From Aquilaria yunnanensis (taxonomy: Eukaryota > Streptophyta > Magnoliopsida > Malvales > Thymelaeaceae): 64,000 nt of DNA. Under the pieces are notes generated by a model that had not been told where the DNA came from, made no database searches, and saw only the letters and a list, made by a program, of their open reading frames with translations. Position numbers and translations under genes: made by a program. Positions within the stretch are counted from its first letter, which is position 1. Each line of letters opens with the position of its first letter. Positions 10,641 through 20,785 of this stretch are shown in pieces. The DNA is taken from positions 60,726,001 to 60,790,000 of the forward strand of contig CM077597.1 of assembly GCA_039654915.1 (NCBI GenBank), given 5' to 3'.

Positions 10641-11410
10641 ATCCTCGGAAAGGAAAAGGAAGGCCGGAGAAATATCAGTCATGGAATATCAGAGCTCGAC
10701 GAAGAAGCTGGCCCGCAAAGACGGTTCCACCGTCATCTTTCCCCATGACGACCCGCTGTTGGTCATGGTAAGGATAGGAAATTGGGACGTCAAGAGAGTC
10801 CTGCTTGACAATGGATCAAACGCAAACGTCCTGTTTTCACATTTGCTGCCGAACTTGGGCCTATCCAAAAGCGACCTCAAGCCCATCACTTCACCCACTT
10901 TCGGGGTAGGACCATCCGAACTGCCAGTCCTCGGGTGGATCGATCTTCCCCTAATGATGAAAGGGACTTCGGTTGATGGGACAACCGAGTTATTCACCTC
11001 CATAATGACAAGGTTCATCGTTATGGATGTTCCTTCATCATACAACGCCATCCTTGGGAGACAAACACAGGGAAATATGCACATTCGCCCTGATGTAAGA
11101 TACTTGACTTTCACTTTTGCCACCAAGGATGGAGATGCGGAAATCTTCATTGATCAGGCGAAGTAAGGAAGGTTTTCGTCAAAGCGCAAAAAGCCCCAGC
11201 AAACAACTTCGCACAAGCTGTAGAGGCAGAGGCTTTAAAGCCAAAAAAGGATGAGGCAGAAGATTCCGCGAAGTTAGAGATGGAAGAAGTAGAACTTGTC
11301 CCAGGCCGAAGTACCCGAATAGGGAAAAATTTGGCCGAAGGAGACAAGAAAAAACTTGTATCCTTTCTACTGATGAATAAAGACTTGTTTGCCTACTCGC
11401 CGAAAGATAT
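10641..11410 (+). pseudogene. Tat B aspartic protease and linker
   Basis: The frame open to 11166 carries RVLLDNGSNANVLFSHLLP, where the catalytic Asp of D(T/S)G is kept as DNG, then FGVGPSELPVLGWIDLP and VPSSYNAILGRQTQGN. It then shifts frame after FIDQAK (~11160). The linker EVRKVFVKAQKAPANN through VPGRSTRIGKNL and FLLMNKDLFAYSPKDMPG continues in another frame and meets a stop near 11418. The protein would cut Gag-Pol; the frame break prevents a continuous product here. Confidence 0.82.
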
Positions 11411-12600
11411 GCCGGGGTAAGTCCTCGCGTAGTACAGCATAGCCTTAAAGTAAGTCCGAAAGTAAAACCTATCCGGCAAAAGAAACGAGGCATCTCGGCC
11501 CACAAAAATGACTTCGTCAAAACGGAAGTCCAGCGCTTATGGGACGCTGATGTAATCAGGGAGGTCAAGTACCCCGAATGGTTGAGTAATGTGGTCATTG
11601 CCACAAAAGAAGGGACCAGTAAGCTCCGAATGTGCATCGACTTCAGAAACTTGGATGATGCTTGCCGAAAGGATTCATACCCTCTCCCCCCAATAGACCG
11701 ATTGGTAGACTCAACTGCCGAATACAGACTCCTAACTTTCCTCGACGCTTTCAGTGGGTATCATCAAATAAGGATGGAGCCCGAAGACGAGGAAAAAACT
11801 GCCTTCATCACCGAGGGTGGAACATATTCTTACATCAGGATGCCCTTCGGGCTCAAAAATACAGGAGCCACTAACCAGAGGTTGATGAGTAAGGTCTTCA
11901 GTGACCAGATAGGGAGAAACATGGAAGTCTACGTCGACGACATGATAGTCAAGAGCAAGCTGTCTAACGACCATGTCACAGATCTAAAGGAAACTTTCCA
12001 CCAACTCAGAACCTTCGGGATCCCCCTTAATCCCGAAAAGTGCATCTTCAGAGTGACCTCGGGAAAGTTTCTTGGGTACATGGTATCAGAAAGAGGCATT
12101 GATGCTAACCCGGAAAAAATCAGGGCTCTGCTCGAATTCTGAACTCCCGTCACAATAAAAGATATGCAGAGACTCACTGGAAGGATAACCTCTCTTAGTA
12201 GGTTTATTTCCAGATATGGAGATCGGTGCCAAGCATTCTTCAAAGTCCTCACTAAGGCAGCAAAAAAGGAGGGCAACCTCGAAAGTGACGATCATCCTTG
12301 GAACAAAGACTGCCAAAAGGCCTGGGAAGAACTTAAAATCTACTTAGCACGTCTGCCCACTTTGCGACAACCTCGTGAGGGAGAGCCCCTGGTATTATAC
12401 CTCGCCGTCACAGAAAAAGCAATAAGCTCGGTCCTCGTAAAAGAGCAAGGGCCGAAGCAATGGCCGGTCTATTATGTAAGCAAGTCGCTGCACGGCACCG
12501 AAGTCAGGTATCCTTTGCTGTAAAAAGCTATATATGCCTTGGTGCTAGCAGGAAGGAGGCTGTGACCATATTTTCAGGCTCACCCTATCATCGTCCGAAG
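11411..12600 (+). pseudogene. Tat B reverse transcriptase and gypsy RNase H
   Basis: RT has VQHSLKVSP, IREVKYPEWLSNVVIATKEG, LRMCIDFRNLDDACRKD, FLDAFSGYHQIRM, MPFGLKNTGATNQRLMS and the catalytic YVDDMIVKS (11927-11953). After a TGA at 12140-12142 (LEF*TPVT, CGA expected) the connection and gypsy RNase H follow: LTGRITSLSRFISRYGDRC, LPTLRQPREGEPLVLYLAV, VYYVSKSLHGTEVRYPLL. Stops at 12521-12523 and ~12565 break it again. Domain order is as expected for Ty3/gypsy. Confidence 0.85.
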
Positions 12601-13378
12601 AAGTCTACCCCTGCGGGATGTCATGAGAAAAGTTGATCATTCAGGAAGGCTCTCCAAATTGTGCATAGAGCTTGGCGAACACGACATTACTTATGAACCT
12701 GGGAAAGCCATAAAAGCTCAGGCCCTGGCAGACTTCATTGCCGAAGTACCCGTCGCCGAGGATAGCCATCCCGAGCCCAGCGAAGGTGAGCCAAAATGGA
12801 CTTTGTATGTTGACAGAGCCTCAGGGTCCGAACACCAGGGTGCTGGGGTAATTATCGGAGGCCCCGAAGGTCTAGAAGTAATGAAGGCCATCAAGTTTAG
12901 CTTCAGCGTCACCAATAATGTCGCCGAGTATGAAGCTCTCATAGCAGGCTTGCGCCTAGCCAAAAAAATTGGTGTAAGAAACTTAAAAGCCCACAGCGAT
13001 TCCCAGCTAGTAGTTCGGCAAACCGCAGGGGATTATGGGGCGAAGGACCCAACCTTGGAAAAATACCATGAACTGGTAGCAGAGCTCATTCGAGAGTTTG
13101 ACACCGTACGTATCGAAAATGTACCTCGACGAGATAACGCCGAAGCAGACTGCTTGGCAAAATCAAAAACATGCACCGAGGTGCTAAATCAACCGAGCAT
13201 CACAATACTGAGCATAGTAACTTCGGGAAGAGGCTGGAAAGACCCAATAAGAAGATATCTCGCAACCAATGTGCTCCCCGAAGAACCCCACGAAGCTGCA
13301 AAAGTTCGAAGATGTGCCGGTCAATTTTTCCTCATTGGCGAAGAATTATATCGGCAGGGATATGCAAATCCATTGTAG
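12601..13378 (+). pseudogene. Tat B second (archaeal-type) RNase H
   Basis: A 251-residue open stretch holding a second, separate RNase H domain, the mark of the Tat lineage (established for that lineage). The catalytic Asp/Glu set is readable: LYVDRASG (first Asp; the usual following Gly is Arg), EYEALIAGLRLA (Glu), HSDSQLVVRQ (Asp) and DNAEADCLAK (last Asp). The flanks are the tether HDITYEPGKAIKAQALADF and, after it, LYRQGYANPL leading to a TAG at 13376-13378. All four acidic residues are present even though the element is broken elsewhere. Confidence 0.85.
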
Positions 13379-14454
13379 AGGTGTGTTAGCGAAGAGGATA
13401 CTGAAATGATCCTCGAAGAAGTTCACAAGGGTACTTGTGGTTCATATGTTGGAATTGACGCCCTCGCAGCAGTAATACTTCGGCAAGGATACTTTTGGCC
13501 TACTCTAAGAAAGGACGCTAGGCAGTTCGTCCAGAAATGTGGAAATTGCCAAAGACACGCGAGTATCCAGAGGACACCCTCGGAAATGGTAACTTCGGCT
13601 GACTATCCCTGGCCCTTCGTAGTTTGGGGCATAGACCTCATTGGGCCACTCCCAACAGTTTTGCGTAGTTGCAGTAGACTATTTCTCTAAATGGGTCGAG
13701 GCGGAACCCTTGGCGACTATCTCGGCAAAAGATATGCAAAAGTTCGTATGGAAGAACATCGTATGCAGATTTGGCATACCGAGGGTACTAGTAGCAGACA
13801 ATGGGTCCCAGTTTACAGACAAAGGGTTCCAAGAATTTATCAACAAACCTCGGAATAAAAATGCACTTCACCCCAGTAGCTCACCCCCAAAGCAATGGGC
13901 AAGTAGAAGTATCCAACAGGACTGTCAAAGATGGTTTGAAAAAGAGACCGGGGGAAGCAAAAGGGAAATGGCCGGGAGAGCTCCCAAGTGTGTTATGGAG
14001 CTACCGAACAACACCCCGAAGAGCCACAGGGGAAACACCTTTTTCACTTGTTTTCGGTACAGAGGCTATCATCCCAGTCGAGGTAGTGCAGCCATCGGTG
14101 CGAGTGCAAGTGTTCGACGAAAGGGGAAATGACCTCGGCTTGAGAACCAAGCTTGACCTCGTCGGTGAACACAGAGAAATAGCCGAGCTGAGGAGAAAAG
14201 CTTTTCAGCAAAGAATGGCCAAGACTATAAACTTGCGCGCCAGGCCAAAAGGAATAAAGAAAGGAGACCTCATTCTCCGAAAGGCTAAATTTGGACCCCG
14301 AAGGCCATCCCACGGGGTACTTCACGCAAATTGGGAAGGACCTTATCTGGTACTTGCCGAAGTGCGAAAAGGGGTTTACAAGCTCGGCGATGCCGGAGGC
14401 ATAGAGTTAAAAAATACATGGCATTCGGACGCCTTGAGGAAATTCTATGCTTAA
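13379..14454 (+). pseudogene. Tat B integrase
   Basis: Zinc-binding region: EEVHKGTCGSYVGID ... GYFWPTLRKDARQFVQKCGNCQRHA. The second His of HHCC is replaced by Tyr; copy D keeps GSHIG. Core: WGIDLIGPLP (Asp), FGIPRVLVADNGSQF (Asp) and, in a second frame, HPQSNGQVEVSNRTV (Glu). Frames shift near 13660 and 13850. The C-terminal part is open from 13801 to a natural end at 14454 (LKNTWHSDALRKFYA) with the typical KGDLILRK and GPYLVLAEV blocks. I see no chromodomain, as expected for non-chromovirus gypsy elements. Confidence 0.85.
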
Positions 14455-14508
14455 GATTTCAGAGAAAAGATTGTATTGTACAGAAAAATTTCTAAGTACA
14501 AAAGTTCC

Positions 14509-14790
14509 TTAGCCAAAAATCTGAAGCATGAGTTATACAAGTCTGAATTTCGCAAGGGTGACCGCTGACATAAGCGAAGATATGATTTTCCGAAGTCCCT
14601 TGAGCAAACGTGTTCGAAACAATGGGAAATGAAAAATCTCACAAAAGACTTAGCCAAAATTCTTGAGCATAAGTTGTACAAGTTGAAATTTCACGAAGAA
14701 GATTGCCGGATTTTCCGAAGTCTCTTAAGCAAACATGTTCGGGACAATGGAAAAAGAAAAAAACTTACAAAAATACTTAGCCAAAATTTT
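14509..14790 (+). repeat. Imperfect tandem repeat between pol and antisense gene (B)
   Basis: Units start at TTAGCCAAAA near 14509, 14650 and 14777 (141 and 127 bp apart). Each of the two full units contains a GAGCAAAC/AAGCAAAC-GTTCG block and an ACAAGT(C/T) block. The stretch separates the 3' ends of pol (plus) and the antisense gene (minus), so it may hold the poly(A) signals of both; that role is inferred. Confidence 0.6.
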
Positions 14791-14883
14791 TAAGAAATAG
14801 TCTTTATTGAGATGGATCTGCTTACAAAGGAGAAAAGCTCGCCAAAAGAAGAAAAACAAGAAAGCAAAGGACCCTGAAACAAA

Positions 14884-17294
14884 CTAAGGAATCTCGGCAT
14901 CTCGGGAGCCACCAGCTCCTGCGTCCTTTTCCACCACCTTTGGCACCGGGAAAGAAAGGGGCAAGTTCAGGTGTTCGATTTTTGACCAAGACCACCGAGG
15001 CCCCTCGGGAATGTTTAGGGCCTCCAAGAAAGAGAGGTCCAGATCTGGGAACCTCTGAAGCACTTGGTGACAAGCGAGGCAGAAACCGTCTTGAAAACCG
15101 ACCTTGGTCATTTCGTCGGCTTTCTTCTTCTCAACCGCCAGCTCATCACGTTCGCTCTCCAGATCGGCAATCTCCTTCATCAGTGCCTTCATCTTCTTCT
15201 TTTTTGGCTCATTCTTCAAGGACTCGACCTCGGCTTGGAGCTCGGCCTTCTCGGCAAGCACCTTCGCCAGGAGAGCCTCAGAATTTGACTTCTCCTTTTG
15301 ATATGATTTGTTCACCGAGGTCAGCTCCGCCACCTTGCCACCGAGGTCAGAAATCTTCTGGGAGAAGTCCCTCAAAAGTTCCTCCTTCTCCATCGCCAAC
15401 TCCTCCCGAATGGCAGCGACCTCCATCTTCGCAGCTTCAGCCATCTCCGTGTTCTTGGCGGCCAATTCAGACCACTTGGCCTTAGATTTTTCTATGAGAT
15501 CTAAGGCCGAGACTCGGAACGCCGCTTCCTTCGCCACCCGGACCCTGAGGAGGCCGGTCTACCCCAGCAGCTACAAAGAAGTAAAAGCAAAATTTAGTAA
15601 GGCAAAAAGTGGGCCAAACACTTAGAAGAAATCAAGGGAAGCAAAACAAAGGCCTGAAGTATACCTGGGCAGCGTGCTCAGAAACCTTAGCAGCGAGGGA
15701 CTCATCGCTCGGGCACACTTCGGAAACGGCCCTGAAGGAGGTCTCGGTGAGGATCTTCCTCGAGATTTGGTTGGCCATGTACAGGCAGTCGCCGGAGTAC
15801 AAGTTCATGTCCTCTATAAACGACCAAAAGGGCTCCCTCGGGATTTTCCTCTTCGGGACATGGGCATCCCGAAGAGCCCATTTCCGGGCGCGCTCGGCTG
15901 CCCAATTCGGGTATAGCAGCTCCCCTACACGGCAAAGCAAGAAATTTATCAAGACAAGGAACCCTTAAAGTAATAAAGGTACCACAACTTGTCTAAACAA
16001 AACTAACCTGGCGGCACCTCCGCAACGTCATCATCGGAGTCCTGGACCTCCTCGGCGGGAATCTCCTTACCTTTACTCTTACGACGCTCCTCGGCAGAAG
16101 GGACTTCCACCAAGGCGTCCAGAAGAGCTGCCGAGGAAGAGGGACTCCGGGAAGGGGCGGCAGTGGCAACCTCGGCCGGCGGAACAGCAGCAGCAGCATC
16201 CGACTCTTCGTGCGCCTCCTCGAGAACTTCCGCCTGAGGAGGAGGCACGTCTTTCTTTGCCCGTTTGGCCACCGATGGCCCAGCCCCAGATGATTTCCGC
16301 CTTCAGGAGACGGCCTTCTTCGTCTGCTTGCCCTTCTCGGCTTGACCGAGGAAAAGGGACTTGTAGCAGGCAGCGGAGTCGTCGCCCATCTCTGAAAAAG
16401 AAAGAAAACATCAGTGTGAGTCCAAGGTAAAACTATAGCAAAAGAATCCTGGGATAACTTACTCTCAAAAAAGGACTCATAAGTGATTTCCTCCCTAAGG
16501 AGTTGCACCAACCAAGAGTCTTTCCCAGCGATAGCAGGAGCCGGCATCCTGAGGTCCGTCTTGTGCTCCTTCACCACCCCTACTTCCCGAAGAACCTCCT
16601 CGGTCATCAGTTTCCAATTATGGGGAAGGGGTAAAGGGAGCGCGAAGGGACCTCAGAATCCCAGTCGGAGACTGCTTAGATCCGTTTGTTGAAGTCCGCG
16701 AATATGGGTGCCAACTCAGGAGTCAGCATTATCCTCGGATCAACGACGTCCATCTCCAGCCTTCCCCGAGCCCACTTGGTCGGGACGTGCGACCAGGCCT
16801 CCTCCATCTTCAAAAAGAAAAACTTTTGTTGCCACCCTCGCCAGCTGTCTTTGGTGGCAAAGGTGAACATATACTTTTTGCTCCCTGATCCCCGAGGTAG
16901 CATGAAGTAAAAGCCACCCTTCGGGACCACAAAGAGCTTATAGTACTGCATGAAAAGAATAAAGTGGGGCTCTATTTTGAAAACGCCACACATACAAAGG
17001 AATCCGTTGAAGTAGCAGTATGAGTTCGGCGGAATCTGATTTACGGCAATGCCATGGAATTGGCAAAAGTCACAAATAATCTTCGGAGGAGGGTACCAAA
17101 GTCCGGCCTTCAGTTGGGCTCAAAAAATGGTAACCTCGTCACCACGGTTCGAAAAGCTAAACTGGTCAGAACGTGGCAACCTTGTAATGGCATATGAAGG
17201 AAGAAAGAATTTGGTCTTCCATCTTTTTAATTTTTTAGAAGTGGTGCAGCAAGGGTGAGACAAAAGAGGTTGCCAGCACTCGGGAATAGGCATG
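14884..17294 (-). pseudogene. Tat B antisense gene (Transposase_28-like plus coiled coil, four exons)
   Basis: Gene on the strand opposite to pol. Exon 1 (17294-16463) starts MPIPECWQP and has a domain like the Pfam 'putative gypsy type transposon' family (KFFLPSYAITRLP; FCQFHGIAVNQIPPNSY; FLCMCGVFKIEPHF; YKLFVVPKGGFYF; KDSWRGWQQKFFFLK). Introns, all GT-AG: 16462-16392 (gtaagt...tttcag), 16007-15925 and 15664-15571. Exon 4 (15570-14884) is a Lys/Glu-rich coiled coil (EKEELLRDFSQKISDLGGK ... ADLESERDELAVEKKK) ending GPRWSWSKIEHLNLPLS. Stops near 17118 and 16675 break exon 1 of this copy. Function is unknown. Products of this kind are recorded for some Tat elements, so a role in the element's own cycle is only a guess. 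The same intron places occur in copy D. Confidence 0.72.
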
Positions 17295-17534
17295 GTCTGC
17301 TGAAAAACGATTTCTGAAAAAGGCCAAAAATGACTTCGGGAAAGCTTAAAAAGTAAAAGACTCTGGAAGTTAAAACCCACCAAATGCTTTGCCAAAATCT
17401 AGATTTGAAGACGCCGTCGCAAAAGGTTGCCGGAAAACACTCTGTCAAAGAGGATCGCCGCAAAAAGCAGAGAAAACGTGAAAGCAGTTGAAAGCAAAAG
17501 CAGAAGCAAAAGGAGGTTTATGACGGATCAGAGG

Positions 17535-17542
17535 TATATATA
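17535..17542 (-). promoter_or_regulatory. TATA box of antisense gene (B)
   Basis: GGCCTATATATACC on the minus strand, ~245 bp upstream of the ATG at 17294. The same GGC-CTATATA element stands upstream of the antisense gene in D (41943) and H (60367), which supports a real internal promoter. Confidence 0.6.
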
Positions 17543-17742
17543 GGCCGAGTTGGGTAGGCGAACCGGTGTCATAAAGTACTCCACCAAGGCGAACAGTCGC
17601 CATAACTGCTCATCGCGCATGAAAAGGCGTGCCTGCTATATCTTGCGCAGTCCCCACCAGTAACAAGCTGCCACGTGTTAGCCATCACGCCAAAAGAGGG
17701 ATACGCTTTCTGACACCCCTAGACCCTGGGCGCATCGCTCTA

Positions 17743-17914
17743 GACTGACACGCCTGGTTACAGGACGCGACGTTACGCAGCCCTGCAAAAGAAGAGAAGT
17801 GGGTGACCTCGAAGACACCAAAGGATGGGCTATAACCGAACAGCCCATGTCTTCGGACAGAAGGTACATCTTTGGCATAAGCACAAGCACTTCCGCTTTT
17901 CGGAGGGGGGCCTG
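17743..17914 (+). other. Tat B 3' untranslated region with PPT
   Basis: Region between the antisense promoter and the second B LTR. It ends in the polypurine tract CGGAGGGGGGCCTG (17901-17914) directly before TGATAGCC. I see no gene in it. It is the same-direction partner of 8691-8881. Confidence 0.7.
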
Positions 17915-18771
17915 TGATAGCCGAAGGGCTGTCACCTTTCTCAGTACATACTTCCTGAGGAAAACATGGTCGGGAAACCTTGCGTCATTCGAAAAGGGCA
18001 CTATCGCTGACCTCGGAAGGAGCGGAGTCAGATACCACGAAGGCTGGACTTCGGCTGAATATGCTAGGCGTTTCAAAGGTATCGCCGGCTCCCTCGGGGG
18101 ACCAAGCGGATCACCTTCGGGGATAAAGAACCAGCTATTGAAAGCAGGAGTGAGCTTTCCCAAAGGCGGAACCCTCGAACTAGGGGACTTCCCGAACTAC
18201 ACAGCATAACTACCGAAGAAGGTCATCCATACCAAAGAACAACCTCGCCCAGAGGACCTCGGGAGTACAGCATGAGCATTTAAGGAGCCTCTGACATGTC
18301 GCCCACAGGCATTACATGCCGCCCCAAACGACGGTTTGACACGCCAACGCCGTCCAGGTCTTGTCACAACCTGTCTCGGCTCAAGGCTCGAGGAGCCTGC
18401 AAAGTGCTACTTGTCCCCTACGCCCGGAAACACAGAGAATATCCGACCGAACACGTGTCATAATCTGAATGGGCTGGGAACTCCTATAAATAGCAGGAAA
18501 CAGAGCCCCCCAATCGGGCTCTCTTCCCCTGAGAAAATACAAACAGGCAAGGCCACTAAACCTTTTAGTGCTCTCCTTCTTTCACCTCTCAGGACACTGA
18601 CTTGGGCGTCGGAGGCTCCTCCCCAGAATAAGATCCCGGGGACCTCCTAACCCTTTTTTATGAGTTTTACAGGCACACTCCCCTGAGAAATCTAGGCTCC
18701 AGACGCTCTCCCTCTCAGGAAGTCCCTCCCAAAGTCATGATGTCTTCCAACAAAGATGCCTCTGGGCATCA
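17915..18771 (+). repeat. Tat LTR B2
   Basis: 857 bp, TGATAGCC...GGGCATCA, TATAAATA at 18485-18492. It has a PPT on its left and a PBS on its right, so it serves as both a 3' and a 5' LTR. This is expected for tandem elements sharing an LTR, or after LTR-LTR recombination. Confidence 0.88.
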
Positions 18772-19514
18772 TTTGGAGCTGTCTATGGGAAATTACCCTC
18801 AGGTCGCCATTGTTGAAACTCGGCGTTTGAAGGACAAGGGACTCCCGAGGTCCCCGTCCGCGCCTGAAGCTCAATCGGCTACTGAGCAAACTCTTCCGGG
18901 GACTTCCACACCTGAGAAAGAGCGTCCTTTGGTCATAACCATGAGCTTTCTACGCGACTTTCAACGTTCTGTTGTTGCTGAAATGACACAGCAGATAGAC
19001 CGAAGGTGGCCACAACAAACCCAGGCCCAAAGGCCTCCCTCGCTTGCACGCCCTTGGGAAGGAAGCCCCGAACCAGTCCATCATAGTTCGGGACACGGGG
19101 ACCCACGTGAGGAGTCTTCAACAGAAAACATGCCCCTCAGGGCATGGCTTACAGGACGAGCAGGGTCCAAGCGACCCAAGATCCCACACCAAAAGAGCTC
19201 GTCACCTGAGGCGAAGTCCCCATCCATTCAATGCCGAAGTCACTCCCCGAAGAGGCGCCGGTAATCGCCCTTCCCAGAAGAAGAACCTAGTGCCACGATC
19301 CTTATGGAGAAGATATTAGCGAGGTTGGACAGAGTGGAAAAACAAGTAGCTCGCAAGCCGGTCTGGGCCAGGCTCTCTGAAACCTTCCGTGGGGATGAGT
19401 CCCCGTTCACCCGAACTATAGTAGAGGCAGCCATGCCAGGTGACTTCCGAGTACCTCGGCTGGAAACTTATGATGGCCGGACTGATCCACAGGCTCATCT
19501 CACCAAGTACAGAT
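18740..19514 (+). pseudogene. Tat B gag, N-terminal part
   Basis: ATG at 18740 is 32 nt inside LTR B2 and the frame runs through the PBS. It encodes SNKDASGHHLELSMG, IVETRRLKDKGLPRSPSAPE, MSFLRDFQRSVVAEMTQQID and an Arg/Ser-rich stretch ending SPKRRR, then TAA at 19262-19264. The second half (PSATILMEKILARLDRVEKQ, PGDFRVPRLETYDGRTDPQ) continues to HLTKYR at 19514, where inverted LTR sequence starts. It is exactly the portion that 9742-10640 lacks. Confidence 0.82.
18774..18791 (+). other. Primer-binding site after LTR B2
   Basis: TGGAGCTGTCTATGGGAA, a mutated form of the TGGCGCCGTCTGTGGGAA seen in E at 62803. TGGCGCCGT is complementary to a tRNA 3' end of the ACGGCGCCA type (tRNA-Asp-like; assigned from memory of plant gypsy elements). 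Confidence 0.65.
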
Positions 19515-19523
19515 GGCACCAAA

Positions 19524-20379
19524 TAATGCCCAGAGGCATCTTCGTTGGAAGACATCGTGACTTCGGGAGGGACTTCCTGAGAGGGAGAGCGTCTGGAGCC
19601 TAGATTTCCCAGGGGAGTGTTCCTGTAAAACTCGTAAAAAAGGGTTAGGAGGTCCCCGGGATTTTTTCCGAGGAGGAGCCTCCGACGCCCAAGTCAATGT
19701 CCTGAGAGGTGAAAAAAGGAGAGCACTAAAAGGTTTAGTGGCCTTGCCTGTTTGTATTTTCTCAGGGGAAGAGAGCCCGATTGGGGGGCTCCGTTTCCTG
19801 GTATTTATAGGAGTTCCCAGCCCGTTCAGATTATGACATGTGTTCGGTCGGATATTCTCTGTGTTTCCGGGCGTAGGGGACAAGTAGCACTTTGCAGGCT
19901 CCTCGAGCCTTGAGCCGAGACAGGTCGTGACAAGACCTGGACGGCGTTGGCGTGTCAGACCGCCGTTTGGGGCAACGTGTAGTGCCTGTGGGCGACATGT
20001 TAGATGCTCCTTAAATGATCATGTCGTACTCCCGAGGTCCTCTGGGCGAGGTTGTTCTTTGGTACGGATGACCTTCTTCGGTAGTTTTGCTTTGTAGTTC
20101 GGTAAGTCCCCTAGTTCGAGGGTTCCACCTTCGGGAAAGCTCTCTCCTGCTTTCAATAGCTAGTTCTTTATCCCCGAAGGTGATCCGCTTGGTCCCCCGA
20201 GGGAGCCGGCGATACCTTTGAAACGCCTAGCGTATTCAGCCAAAGTCCGGCCTTCGTGGTATCTGACTTCGCTCCTTCCGAGGTCAGCGATAGTGCGTCT
20301 TTCGGATGACGCCAGGTTTCCCGACCATGTTTTCCTCAGGAAGTATGTACTGAGAAAGGCGATAGCCCTTCGGCTATCA
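19524..20379 (-). repeat. Inverted Tat LTR B3
   Basis: 856 bp in minus orientation. The U3 end TGATAGCC is at 20379, facing copia F. The U5 end (GGGCATTA) is at 19524, followed inward by TTTGGTGCCATCTGT, which is the first ~15 nt of leader/PBS (19523-19509). The CTGT is shared with the gag sequence it abuts. Head-to-head with LTR B2 and N-terminal gag, this forms a 2.46-kb unit with U3 ends outward. Confidence 0.85.
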
Positions 20380-20772
20380 GAAACCCATTAGGCCTGGAAT
20401 TTGAGTCTCACTATAAATACAACTTATAGTGAGAAATTCGCTGGTCTCCTTGCCCTAGCCTCCCAAAAGGACAACCGCACTCTTCTCTTGCAATCCCTTG
20501 GAGGACGCAAGCTAGCACTATGAGCACAAGAGAAACCCATTTGCTGGGACGTGGTGGAAGCGTGGTGATCCCGAGAGGCTCGTGTGGATACCATAGAGAG
20601 CCTGAACACGTCAACTGTTCAGCTTTTATGATTCGAATCTACAGTTGAGTGAGAGATCTCAACCGAAAATTAGGTATGAAAATTTTTGAACACCCGGTTT
20701 ACCCCGTTTCACTTGGATCCTGGAGGGTTTCGGTTAAATTCCGCTGCGCTGTTTGGCTCCCGAAACCCAACA
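20380..20772 (+). repeat. 5' LTR of copia F, 3' portion only
   Basis: Matches the last ~393 bp of the 3' LTR, from GAAACCCATTAGGCC to CCCGAAACCCAACA. It keeps the TATAAATA box (20411-20418) and the R/U5 part. The left part is replaced by the Tat LTR ending at 20379. Confidence 0.9.
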
Positions 20773-20773
20773 G

Positions 20774-20785
20774 TGGTATCAGAGC
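20774..20785 (+). other. Primer-binding site of copia F (initiator Met tRNA)
   Basis: TGGTATCAGAGC two bases after the LTR end is the standard plant-copia PBS complementary to the 3' end of initiator methionine tRNA. Confidence 0.9.

Larger units (their letters stand above)
8557..20379 (+). mobile_element. Composite, rearranged Tat-lineage Ty3/gypsy element B
   Basis: Reading rightwards: 3' internal remnant with PPT (8557-8881), LTR (8882-9738), C-terminal gag and full pol (9742-14454), antisense gene (14884-17294, minus), PPT, LTR (17915-18771), PBS and N-terminal gag (18772-19514), then an LTR in inverted orientation (19524-20379). The three LTRs are 856-857 bp and near-identical by eye, so the pieces are of one family and similar age. 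The missing gag N-part at the left LTR is the part present after the right LTR, with matching breakpoints. The right end enters a copia F 5' LTR at GAAAC (20380). No matching duplication is seen at the left, so this is not one simple insertion. Confidence 0.82.

Noticed and set aside
14940..15485. 181-residue plus-strand Ser/Pro-rich ORF
   Set aside because: Complement of the coiled-coil exon of the antisense gene; its composition is a by-product of Glu/Lys codons read backwards.
8882..20379. Tat B as a single normal full-length insertion
   Set aside because: LTR B1 lacks a PBS, LTR B3 is inverted, and the flanks GCCTG and GAAAC do not match.
20411..20614. Repeated ~60-80 residue ORFs in copia LTRs (also at 28299, 30200, 39384, 44324, 53138)
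   Set aside because: The same LTR segment read in each copy; no protein family recognised and the frame varies between copies.
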